From NCBI GenBank assembly GCA_964533055.1, contig CAZHKZ010000007.1, positions 1-38,016 on the forward strand: a stretch of DNA of 38,016 bases, given 5' to 3'. Numbering within the stretch: position 1 is the first letter of the stretch; the number at the start of each line of letters is the position of its first letter. The notes beneath the pieces are model-generated. The model searched no databases and had not been told where the DNA came from. It saw nothing but the letters and a program-made list of their open reading frames with translations. The DNA comes from JACROF01 sp964533055. GTDB taxonomy: Bacteria; Patescibacteriota; Microgenomatia; Levybacterales; UBA12049. A program made the position numbers and the translations under genes. Of the stretch, positions 15,765 to 22,857 are shown piece after piece.

Positions 15765-16842
15765 AGGTCTTTGTCGCCAGCAGGTACATCACAACTCCCC
15801 ATGCCACTACTCCAAGCAGATAGGGCGCTGCCTGAACGAGAGTTCCACCCTCAGTTGTAACCGTTCTCACAGCATGATTGAAGTATGAAAGTGGCAAATT
15901 ATTAGCAATTGGCGCAAGCCATTTTGGCAAAAGATCGCTTGAGAAAAACACTCCAGATAATAAAAGCTGTGGCATTGAGACCAAATTAACGAGCGGTCCT
16001 GCCGAGTTCTCGTCATCTGCAATTCCTGACAGGAAGAAACCAAAGCCTAGGAATGAGATCAGCCCAACTGCAGAGATAAAGAGCATCTCAAGGAATGTAA
16101 TAATCCCATGTGGCAGATAGAACTGAAAAAGAAGAACGCCAACTGCGAGGATCAGCGTAGTTTGAAAAAGTGCCAATATCAGACGAGACGTGGCCTGAGC
16201 GAGTAGAATTGTGATCGGCCGAGTAGGTGTAACGAACATTCTCTTAAAGACCAGGAGTCGTCTCAGTGCGATAAAGCCAAAGACAGTGCCAAACAACGCA
16301 GTTGAGAGAAGTGAAAAACCAATCTGCCCTGGGAGAATAAAGTCTACATAGCGCGATTTTCGACCAGAGACCTCAGTATTGATGAGCGAGACTGGGGGAT
16401 TAATGACGTTAGACATCTTTAAATTTACTTGATCAACAACTCCTCTTATGATCGATTGTGCAGCAGATGATGTATTTGGATTAGCACTAGAGGTAAGCAG
16501 ATTAACTGAGTAAAATCCGACATCCTGGGACTCGACTTCAAGAACTGCATCTATCTTCCCCTTCTCAAGCTCTCCCTTTAGAAAGTCATTTGTGCCTTTC
16601 TCAATCTTAATTGTTGAGATATTGCTAACAACGCCCTGAATAGGATTTGCTATCTGACCATCTGGAATTCCGATCTTAACTGAGACACCGCCACCGCCTA
16701 TCAGACCAAGTGCTACTATAAAAACAATCGGAAAAATGATGCTGAAAAAAAGCGTTGATTTGTTACGAATCGAAGCCTTAAGTGCGAATTTCGTTAGTGA
16801 TAAATATGCCCTCATCTGGCTTGGTTTTTTTGAACTACTCAT
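15751..16842 (-). CDS. ABC-2 type transporter permease
   Basis: Membrane subunit of an ABC exporter, 363 residues. One membrane helix near residues 28-50 is followed by a large outer loop (about 50-175) and then five helices in the C-terminal half, the plan of YhfE/DrrB-type ABC-2 permeases. LRRLLVFKRMFVTPTRP matches the cytoplasmic coupling region and MPQLLLSGVFFSSDLLP the late re-entrant segment. Its ATG overlaps the stop region of the ATPase gene by eight bases, so the two are translationally coupled. Substrate unknown; drug, lipid or peptide export is possible. Confidence 0.88.
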   Translation of the reverse strand: MSSSKKPSQMRAYLSLTKFALKASIRNKSTLFFSIIFPIVFIVALGLIGGGGVSVKIGIPDGQIANPIQGVVSNISTIKIEKGTNDFLKGELEKGKIDAVLEVESQDVGFYSVNLLTSSANPNTSSAAQSIIRGVVDQVNLKMSNVINPPVSLINTEVSGRKSRYVDFILPGQIGFSLLSTALFGTVFGFIALRRLLVFKRMFVTPTRPITILLAQATSRLILALFQTTLILAVGVLLFQFYLPHGIITFLEMLFISAVGLISFLGFGFFLSGIADDENSAGPLVNLVSMPQLLLSGVFFSSDLLPKWLAPIANNLPLSYFNHAVRTVTTEGGTLVQAAPYLLGVVAWGVVMYLLATKTFKWE

Positions 16843-17608
16843 CAGATAATCCCTTCCCTGTCAGATGCATAAATACATCCTCGAGTGTTGCTTCTTTTCT
16901 AATCGTCTCTCTCTTAAATCCAGTCGCAATAAGTTCATTAATAAGTTTTTTGGGAGTATCAATCTTTATGATCTTACCCCCATCCATGATAGCAACTCTG
17001 TCACAGAGCGTCTCTGCCTCCTCTATATAGTGAGTCGTCAAGACAATACTCGTACCCTCTTTATTAATGGCACGTATAACTTCCCAAAGAGACGCTCTCG
17101 CATGTGGATCAAGACCTGTGGTAGGCTCATCCAAGAAAAGTACTGAAGGTTTATTGATAAGTGTCGAGACAACTGCAAAGCGCTGCTTTTGTCCCCCTGA
17201 CAACTTATTTACAAACGTATTGGCCTTTTCCTCTAGATCAACTTGCTTAAGAACCTTCATTGGATCCACCTTGACGTCATACATCGCCGCGAACATATTT
17301 AAAAGATCTACGAGAGTGAGTTCTGGGTAAAATCCAGTGGATTGAAGTTGAACGCCAATACTTTGCTTCACCTGCAAAGGGTGATCGCTAACGCTATATC
17401 CATTGACGATCACTTCCCCACTTGTCTGCTTCTTAAGCGTCTCGATAATCTCAAGAGTTGTTGTTTTACCTGCGCCATTACGACCTAAAATACCAAATAC
17501 TTCGCCCTTTTTAACATCAAAAGAAATCCCGTCTACGGCATTAAAATCACCGTACGTTTTAACAAGATTGGAGACCTGGATAATTGTGTCAGAGGATGTC
17601 TCGGGCAT
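16835..17608 (-). CDS. ABC transporter ATP-binding protein
   Basis: ATPase subunit of 257 residues partnering the overlapping permease. Walker A GRNGAGKTT (about 42-50), Q-loop VQLQS, signature LSGGQKQR (136-143), Walker B LFLDEPTTGLDP (157-168) and switch His in LTTHYIEEAE are all intact. A C-terminal tail with EATLEDVFMHLTGKGL is typical of drug/lipid exporter ATPases of the ABC-2 (DrrA/CcmA-like) group. It starts at the ATG at 17608, 50 bases from the end of the Nudix gene, so it could be read from its own promoter or from the Nudix transcript. Confidence 0.94.
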   Translation of the reverse strand: MPETSSDTIIQVSNLVKTYGDFNAVDGISFDVKKGEVFGILGRNGAGKTTTLEIIETLKKQTSGEVIVNGYSVSDHPLQVKQSIGVQLQSTGFYPELTLVDLLNMFAAMYDVKVDPMKVLKQVDLEEKANTFVNKLSGGQKQRFAVVSTLINKPSVLFLDEPTTGLDPHARASLWEVIRAINKEGTSIVLTTHYIEEAETLCDRVAIMDGGKIIKIDTPKKLINELIATGFKRETIRKEATLEDVFMHLTGKGLSDE

Positions 17609-17658
17609 ACACCCAGCATATCACAGAATTTTGGAGTGTAAAGCAAAAAGCACTTATC

Positions 17659-18063
17659 TTAATCCTTTTTAAGATAATCTGTTAGAGCATGACGGCAAAG
17701 TATTGTGAGGTTTAAATGAGACAGATCCTCAGATGGATCTAGCTCAAAAATACTTTCTCCCTCAGTCAGCACTAATTTAGTTTTATCAACATCCTCTGCC
17801 AAAAATATATATGATTCAACTTCTCCGATATTTGGGATCTGGTCATAATAAATTCCAACTATTTTTAACTGATTTTTCTTGACTGTTAATCCAACTTCTT
17901 CCTGAATTTCACGAACTGCACAATCTTCAAAAGATTCGTCCTCCTCCACGCTTCCGCCAAAAATAGCCAGTTTTCCTGGATTGACGATACCAAAGGTGTG
18001 ATCTCTTTGCTGAAGAAGAAGTTTATTATCCGTAGTCTTAATGAGAACTCCTGAATATTGCAT
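17659..18063 (-). CDS. Nudix hydrolase
   Basis: 134-residue hydrolase of nucleoside diphosphate-linked compounds. The Nudix box is complete at residues 37-59 (G-x5-E43-x7-REIQEEVGL), so it should bind Mg2+ and be active. Other parts (LLLQQRD, ending in SIFELDP) do not single out a substrate such as 8-oxo-dGTP, ADP-ribose or a nucleotide sugar. TATACT lies nine bases before the ATG. It is divergent from the acetyl-CoA synthetase-like gene. Confidence 0.9.
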   Translation of the reverse strand: MQYSGVLIKTTDNKLLLQQRDHTFGIVNPGKLAIFGGSVEEDESFEDCAVREIQEEVGLTVKKNQLKIVGIYYDQIPNIGEVESYIFLAEDVDKTKLVLTEGESIFELDPSEDLSHLNLTILCRHALTDYLKKD

Positions 18064-18072
18064 AGTTAATAT

Positions 18073-18078
18073 AGTATA
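18073..18078 (-). promoter_or_regulatory. Nudix gene -10 box
   Basis: TATACT on the minus strand, nine bases before the ATG at 18063. Confidence 0.45.
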
Positions 18079-18108
18079 GTCTATTAAGGAATCTTTTATC
18101 GTAATAGC

Positions 18109-18161
18109 TTGAAATTACAGTGAGCTAAATCATTTCAACTAGAAAATAGGGTAACTATACT
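18109..18161 (+). promoter_or_regulatory. acs promoter region with inverted repeat
   Basis: TTGAAAT (18109-18115) and ATTTCAA (18132-18138) form a perfect 7-base inverted repeat with a 16-base gap. The right arm overlaps the expected -35 position for TATACT at 18156-18161, so it could be an operator. TATACT is 20 bases before the ATG, giving a leader of about 14 bases. Seen as sequence; function is inference. Confidence 0.35.
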
Positions 18162-18181
18162 AATAAATAAAATCTATACCC

Positions 18182-19786
18182 ATGAAAAATCATAATATCG
18201 TTTATCAAATTTTAGATGCAGCAATAGAAAATAATTTAGGTAGCAAAATAGCGCTTAAATGCATCTCAGATGATTTGAGGGATGAATCATTTACTTTTTC
18301 ACAACTTAGTTCTCATGCAAATAAATATGCAAATCTCCTAGTAACATTAGGGGTAAAAAAGGGTGATCATATCATCATCTTTCTACCCAGAACTTCCGAC
18401 ATGGCTTTCGCTTTCCTAGGGACACTTAAGTGTGGCGCAGTCGCCTGCCCACTCTTTTCAGCGTTTGCTGACACAGCACTTATAGACAGACTCTTGAATA
18501 GTCAAGCAACTATAATTATTACCAATAAAGAACTCTTTCCTAAAATAAAAGCTGTTGAAGACAGTCTCCCTTCAGTTAAAAAGATCGTTATTGTAGACAG
18601 TTCTGAAAATTCATCTGATCGATATCTGACAACACAATCCCTCGCCACATCATCGCCAGATTTTAAAACAGTATCCATATCTAAAATAGATCCAGCCTAT
18701 ATGCTCTATACATCTGGCAGCACTGGCAAACCAAAAGGCGTAATTCACAAACATGAAAGTATTGACCAACAGCTAGACTCTGCAAGAGAAGTATTTGGGT
18801 TATCAGCCGAAGATATTCTTTGGTGCACAGCAGATCCGGGCTGGATAACCGGAATAGCTTACTCTCTTTTATCTCCACTACTTAACAGAACTCTAACAAT
18901 CCTCTATGAGGGGAAATTTGATCCCAGAATTTGGTATAAAATTATTGAGATTGAAAAAGTATCGGTTTTTTACACAGCTCCAACTGCGATCAGAATGCTT
19001 AAAGGCGACAATGAATCCTCGTGGAGAAATAGCGACTTCTCCTCATTAAGAATTGTTGGCAGCGTAGGTGAACCCCTTAATCCAGAAGCACTTGTTTGGG
19101 CAGAAAAAGTATTTAAGACTCGAGTTCTCGACACATGGTTCCAAACTGAATTAGGAGCTATTACAGTTGCAATGACTGAGAATATCGCTGAAAAAGTTGG
19201 CTCTATGGGAAAGCCACTCAAAACAATTCAGGCAAAAATAGTTAATGAAGAATATCAAGAAGTCCCCAAAGGACAAAAAGGTCAATTAGCACTACGCCCC
19301 TCTCAAGCTTCACTGATGACAGATATTTGGCAGAATAGAGAAAAATATCTCTCTTATTTCAAGAATGATTGGTATCTCACTGGAGATGAGGCATGGCAAG
19401 ACAATGATGGATATTTTTGGTTTTCAGGAAGAATAGATGACATCATTAATACCTCAGGAAAGAGAGTTGGACCATTTGAAATCGAAAGTGAACTCCTCAA
19501 ATTTCCAGGCATTCTGGAAGCTGCTGTTATAGGCAAGCCAGATGACCTTCGGGGTGAGGTCATCAAGGCTTTTATTGTGTTAAAAAAAAATACTGCTCCG
19601 TCTGAGGAAATGAAGAAGGAAATTAAGCAGTTTATGAAGAAACATCTTGGTGGATATCTCTACCCAAGAGAGATTGAGTTCACTGACCGTCTCCCTAAGA
19701 CGCGATCAGGAAAAATAATGAGACGACTCTTAAGATCAACAGAACTAGGACTAAGCAAGGGCGACACATCCTCAATCGACGATTAA
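18182..19786 (+). CDS. acs: AMP-forming acyl-CoA synthetase, acetyl-CoA synthetase type
   Basis: 534-residue ANL-superfamily ligase that activates a short carboxylic acid, most likely acetate, to its CoA thioester through an acyl-AMP. Motifs in order: YTSGSTGKPKGV (A3 phosphate-binding loop), DTWFQTE (A5, residues 317-323), YLTGDEAWQDNDGYFWFSGRIDDII (A7/A8 hinge) and PKTRSGKIMRR with the adenylation Lys511. DTWxQTE points to acetyl/propionyl enzymes, but the acyl-pocket Trp of Salmonella Acs (Trp414) is Phe320 here, so a slightly larger acid is possible. It is shorter than E. coli Acs (652), closer to B. subtilis AcsA. Its stop overlaps that of pyrD by four bases. Confidence 0.9.
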   Translation: MKNHNIVYQILDAAIENNLGSKIALKCISDDLRDESFTFSQLSSHANKYANLLVTLGVKKGDHIIIFLPRTSDMAFAFLGTLKCGAVACPLFSAFADTALIDRLLNSQATIIITNKELFPKIKAVEDSLPSVKKIVIVDSSENSSDRYLTTQSLATSSPDFKTVSISKIDPAYMLYTSGSTGKPKGVIHKHESIDQQLDSAREVFGLSAEDILWCTADPGWITGIAYSLLSPLLNRTLTILYEGKFDPRIWYKIIEIEKVSVFYTAPTAIRMLKGDNESSWRNSDFSSLRIVGSVGEPLNPEALVWAEKVFKTRVLDTWFQTELGAITVAMTENIAEKVGSMGKPLKTIQAKIVNEEYQEVPKGQKGQLALRPSQASLMTDIWQNREKYLSYFKNDWYLTGDEAWQDNDGYFWFSGRIDDIINTSGKRVGPFEIESELLKFPGILEAAVIGKPDDLRGEVIKAFIVLKKNTAPSEEMKKEIKQFMKKHLGGYLYPREIEFTDRLPKTRSGKIMRRLLRSTELGLSKGDTSSIDD

Positions 19787-20919
19787 GAATTCTTAACAGC
19801 ACTTCCAGTTGCTTGACGAATATTTGTGAAACCGTCTTTTTTTAGCAAAGAAATAAGCTCTTGATTTATCTGAGATACAACTTGTGGCCCTTCAAATACC
19901 AATCCCGTAATCAACTGCACCAGCGATGCCCCTAAAACAATTTTTCGATAAGCGTCTTTTGCAGAAAATACTCCCCCTGTCCCAATAATGACGAACCTAT
20001 CTTTAAAATTTCTATAAGTGAGTTCAATAAGTTCATTTGATCGAGCATAGGTAGGTCTGCCACTAAAATTTCCAACTGGAAATTTAGCAACTTCACTTTT
20101 AACAAGTGCTTTATCTTTTCTATCCTTCTGTAGGTTGCCAAAGATGACTCCTGCAATTTTGTGCTTTGAAATCACCTGAAGCATTTCCAATACATCTTTG
20201 TTCGTTTCATTAATTGGCATTTTTATGAAAATTAGTTTTTTGATACCAAGAGCATCAACTCTAGATAATAATTTTTCCAGATTTTTTGGAGGATAAAAGG
20301 AGACATCACCCGATAAATTTGGACAACTAATATTTAACTCATAATAGACATTCTTAACAGATGAGTTTTCAAATTTCTTAAAAGTGTAAATGATATCCTC
20401 AACACTTGCCTCCTGCGTTAAGCATGACCCATCATTAGATCTTCCCACACTGATCCCAATTGGGATCGCAAATACTTTCTTTCTCAACTTTGCTGCTGTC
20501 CGATCTGCGCCCATATTCTTAAATCCCTTATTGACCATAAGAGATTTTGATCTCGGCAATCTGCCTAGCATTGGGCGAGCATTTCCCTCATACTGATTTT
20601 TTGTTATTGTCCCAACTGTCCCAAAACCAAAACCGATTGAAGGCAATAGTTGCGTTAGTCTACCTTCATAGTCAAATCCTGCAGAGAGACCAATAGGGTT
20701 TTGAAATGTAACACCCAAAATTTCTTGTGAAAGCATGGGGTTCTTAATTCTCAGCACAACTGATAAGAGTTTTTTTATAATTCTACCATCGCCCATCGAC
20801 TCCCCAACTCCAATCATGTGGTTGTGGATTTGCTCTGGATTAAAGAAGAAAAAGATCCGCTTAACAACATTTTTATAAAAGAAATGAAATATTTCTAGAA
20901 GAAAAGTGTGTAATTTCAT
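19783..20919 (-). CDS. pyrD: Dihydroorotate dehydrogenase, class 2-like with a catalytic Cys
   Basis: FMN enzyme of 378 residues that oxidises dihydroorotate to orotate in pyrimidine synthesis. The N-terminal hydrophobic/aromatic helix (about 1-27) and the overall length fit the quinone-linked membrane-associated class 2 enzymes, as do NPIGLSAGFD (74-83), NKGFKNMG (130-137), NFSGRPTYARSNELI (284-298) and the FMN-phosphate loop IIGTGGV (311-317). The catalytic-loop motif is NISCPN (196-201): Cys199 sits where class 2 enzymes normally have Ser, while Cys is the class 1 residue. A GATAAT box six bases before the ATG and a CRP-type palindrome at -41.5 suggest activator control. No other pyrimidine gene is nearby. 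Confidence 0.93.
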   Translation of the reverse strand: MKLHTFLLEIFHFFYKNVVKRIFFFFNPEQIHNHMIGVGESMGDGRIIKKLLSVVLRIKNPMLSQEILGVTFQNPIGLSAGFDYEGRLTQLLPSIGFGFGTVGTITKNQYEGNARPMLGRLPRSKSLMVNKGFKNMGADRTAAKLRKKVFAIPIGISVGRSNDGSCLTQEASVEDIIYTFKKFENSSVKNVYYELNISCPNLSGDVSFYPPKNLEKLLSRVDALGIKKLIFIKMPINETNKDVLEMLQVISKHKIAGVIFGNLQKDRKDKALVKSEVAKFPVGNFSGRPTYARSNELIELTYRNFKDRFVIIGTGGVFSAKDAYRKIVLGASLVQLITGLVFEGPQVVSQINQELISLLKKDGFTNIRQATGSAVKNS

Positions 20920-20925
20920 CCTGCA

Positions 20926-20931
20926 ATTATC
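20926..20931 (-). promoter_or_regulatory. pyrD -10 box
   Basis: GATAAT on the minus strand ends exactly six bases before the ATG at 20919, so +1 is predicted at the A of ATG. No good -35 is seen, which fits promoters that depend on an activator. Confidence 0.5.
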
Positions 20932-20952
20932 TCTCTAATTGATCTCCAATAC

Positions 20953-20968
20953 TGTGACTTTAATCACA
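20953..20968. promoter_or_regulatory. CRP/FNR-type palindrome TGTGA-N6-TCACA
   Basis: TGTGA (20953-20957), six bases, TCACA (20964-20968) is the exact CRP core consensus. Its centre is 41.5 bases upstream of the predicted pyrD start, the standard class II activator position. It is also about 67 bases upstream of the likely tRNA-Gln start on the other strand. No CRP-family gene is in the window. Confidence 0.45.
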
Positions 20969-21033
20969 ATTTATGCCAAATTCCTCATTTGCTAGTATTT
21001 AGCCTTAGTTTCTAGTAAAATTACACCTACATT

Positions 21034-21102
21034 GCCAGATCGTCTAATGGTAGGACAACGGACTCTGAATCCGTTTATCTTGGTTCGAATCCAGGTCTGG
21101 CA
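21034..21102 (+). tRNA. tRNA-Gln (anticodon CTG)
   Basis: A 69-base cloverleaf: acceptor GCCAGAT pairs with GTCTGGC (21095-21101) with one T-G pair at the base, then discriminator A at 21102. The anticodon stem ACGGA/TCCGT encloses the loop CTCTGAA, giving anticodon CTG (codon CAG, Gln). The T-arm is CTTGG-TTCGAAT-CCAGG and the variable loop is four bases. The 3' CCA is not encoded (GCA follows), so the Cca enzyme at 33540 must add it. The first pair is G1-C72, not the U1-A72 usual for bacterial tRNA-Gln. Confidence 0.93.
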
Positions 21103-21123
21103 GCACTTCGGCAAGCTCAGTGC
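21103..21123. repeat. Small hairpin repeat after tRNA-Gln
   Basis: GCACT (21103-21107) and AGTGC (21119-21123) are inverted arms. The inner CTTCGGCAAGCTCAG resembles the CTTCGACAAGCTCAG repeat seen in many bacterial intergenic regions, and it abuts the tRNA 3' end. It may help 3' processing or be a repeat insertion. No T-run follows. Confidence 0.4.
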
Positions 21124-21201
21124 AAGCCACAACATGAGCACCTTAAGCGATTAATTTGTCTAGAGGTAAGGTGAATAAATTTCACTATAATCTTTGGGGA
21201 G

Positions 21202-21570
21202 TTATTCTTTTCTCAGGATCTTTTCCATTGCCTTCCCCTGTGCTAATTCATCTACCAACTTATCAAGATAGCGAATCTCCCGCATCGTTGAATCAGGGAG
21301 CTCTTCAACCCTCACTCCGCAAATAACTCCCTTAATCAATGAACGAGATGGATTAAGATGCGGAGCTTTTGCAAAGAAGGTCTCAAAATCAGTTTCTTTT
21401 TTAAGCTCTGCACCAAAACTCATATGAGTGTACCCTGTTAGCCATTCAATGATCTCATCAACCTCAGCCTTTGTTCTTCCTTTTCTTTCAGCCTTTGCAA
21501 CGTAGAAAGGATAAACACTAGCAACGCTAGTCTTATAAATTTTATGGTCTTTAAAATTATCTTGCTTCAT
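21202..21570 (-). CDS. DUF2200 family protein
   Basis: 122-residue soluble protein matching the DUF2200 family: ASVYPFYVAKAERKGRTKAEVDEIIEWLTGY in the first half and RVEELPDSTMREIRYLDKLVDELAQGKAMEKILR at the end are the conserved blocks. The family function is unknown; members are small, cytoplasmic and widely scattered. Length is normal. TAAAAT lies five bases before the ATG, so it is probably its own leaderless unit. Confidence 0.88.
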   Translation of the reverse strand: MKQDNFKDHKIYKTSVASVYPFYVAKAERKGRTKAEVDEIIEWLTGYTHMSFGAELKKETDFETFFAKAPHLNPSRSLIKGVICGVRVEELPDSTMREIRYLDKLVDELAQGKAMEKILRKE

Positions 21571-21638
21571 TGCTTATTTTAGCTTGATTATATTCAGGGA
21601 AAAGTAAACCCTATATTTAGTCTCATATTCAAAACTTA

Positions 21639-22268
21639 TTAATAGATAATTGGTGCTTTCCTAATAAAGATATTATCTTCTATGCACTTAATCATAAATT
21701 TAGAAATTGTATCTCTTGAGAGAGTTTGCCATGGCATTGGCTGCTGAAATCCCACGTGGCTTAACTCTTGATCAGCTCGATCATTGTGAATTGGAGTTCG
21801 CACTACAGTCCAGTTAATTTTACTTTTTTCTAATATCAACTGTTGGGCCTTTGCATCGCTCATCCGATATGGATCGATCAGAGGAAATAGTATAGACGAG
21901 ATAGTCCCCAGAAATGATCTTGGATCACCTTTCACCAGCAGTCCTGCACCAGTAATGGTAATAAATCTATCGATGCTCTTTTTTTCCATAAGCGGGATGA
22001 GGACTGAAAGTGCTTTTTCTTGAATGGGATAAGGAGTCCGAAAGCCATGCCCCAATGCAGATATAACGACATCAACATTTTCAAGCGCCTGATCAACATC
22101 ACTACTATTAGCAACATCTCCTAAGATGACCTTGAGATGTTTATGGGCAATTGTGACCTTGGATGAACTTCTGACAAGAGCCACGACATAGTAACCATCC
22201 TTAAGCAAAATTTTCGTAAGGACTTTTCCCAAATGGCCTGTTGCCCCAAGTAGTAATACACGTCTCAT
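21639..22268 (-). CDS. NAD(P)-binding protein, NmrA/SDR-like
   Basis: 209-residue Rossmann-fold protein of the NAD(P)H-binding (PF13460-like) group. The dinucleotide-binding loop is GATGHLG at residues 8-14 in MRRVLLLGATGHLG, and ALVRSSSK shortly after suggests NADP preference. VVISALGHG and ITITGAGLL are the later strands. A classic Tyr-x3-Lys dehydrogenase pair is not obvious, so it may be a redox sensor or an atypical reductase. It begins 32 bases after the VIT-like gene and probably shares its transcript. Confidence 0.8.
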   Translation of the reverse strand: MRRVLLLGATGHLGKVLTKILLKDGYYVVALVRSSSKVTIAHKHLKVILGDVANSSDVDQALENVDVVISALGHGFRTPYPIQEKALSVLIPLMEKKSIDRFITITGAGLLVKGDPRSFLGTISSILFPLIDPYRMSDAKAQQLILEKSKINWTVVRTPIHNDRADQELSHVGFQQPMPWQTLSRDTISKFMIKCIEDNIFIRKAPIIY

Positions 22269-22300
22269 ATTTTCTTAATGATTCAATAGACTTTTCAATC

Positions 22301-22795
22301 TTAAATTTTAAGTACAACTCCTACGATCAAGCCGATGATGGTTGCGACACCTCCAACTAGGAAAATTTTAACACCACTTCTAAATCGAGAGGTTTTGAGA
22401 ATAGTCCCCTTGATATAGCCGAGCAAGAACAAGCTAATAAGCGCAGAAGTCACACTTACGATGAGAGAGTAAGGTGACTCTAGAAACATAAATGGGGCTA
22501 TTGGGATAAATCCGACCACAAAATATGACACGAGCATATACAGTCCACTTACAAGTGGATTCGATCTTTCATCCCTATGCCGATTCAAGTCTTTTACAGC
22601 ATCATCGCTAAGATATTCCCCTGCTCCCATAGAAACAGCTTCTATTGCAACTCCAACAAATCCAGCTAAGAGAACAATTGACTTGCTATCTGCACCGATA
22701 CTTATACCTGCAACCAACCCTGTAGTTGAAACCAAACTATCTTCTATACCAAAAAGAATGCTTCGTAGATATTCCTTGTTTTGCAAAATCTTCAT
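22301..22795 (-). CDS. VIT1/CCC1-like membrane protein lacking the metal-binding insert
   Basis: 164-residue membrane protein with about five hydrophobic helices. FGIEDSLVSTTGLVAGI, and AIEAVSMGAGEYLSD in the second helix, are the VIT1/CCC1 hallmarks; known members move Fe2+ or Mn2+. Full-length members carry a cytosolic metal-binding helical insert of roughly 60-70 residues after helix 2. Here only about 15-20 charged residues (DDAVKDLNRHRDERSNP) join helix 2 to helix 3. It may be a minimal iron/manganese carrier or do another job. TACAAT lies seven bases before the ATG. Confidence 0.82.
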   Translation of the reverse strand: MKILQNKEYLRSILFGIEDSLVSTTGLVAGISIGADSKSIVLLAGFVGVAIEAVSMGAGEYLSDDAVKDLNRHRDERSNPLVSGLYMLVSYFVVGFIPIAPFMFLESPYSLIVSVTSALISLFLLGYIKGTILKTSRFRSGVKIFLVGGVATIIGLIVGVVLKI

Positions 22796-22802
22796 TAGAT
22801 TT

Positions 22803-22808
22803 ATTGTA
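22803..22808 (-). promoter_or_regulatory. -10 box of the VIT-like gene
   Basis: TACAAT on the minus strand, seven bases before the ATG at 22795. Confidence 0.4.
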
Positions 22809-22857
22809 GATGAAAGATTATGTAATAAAAAGCTCTACTCACTGCCCTCAGATGAAA

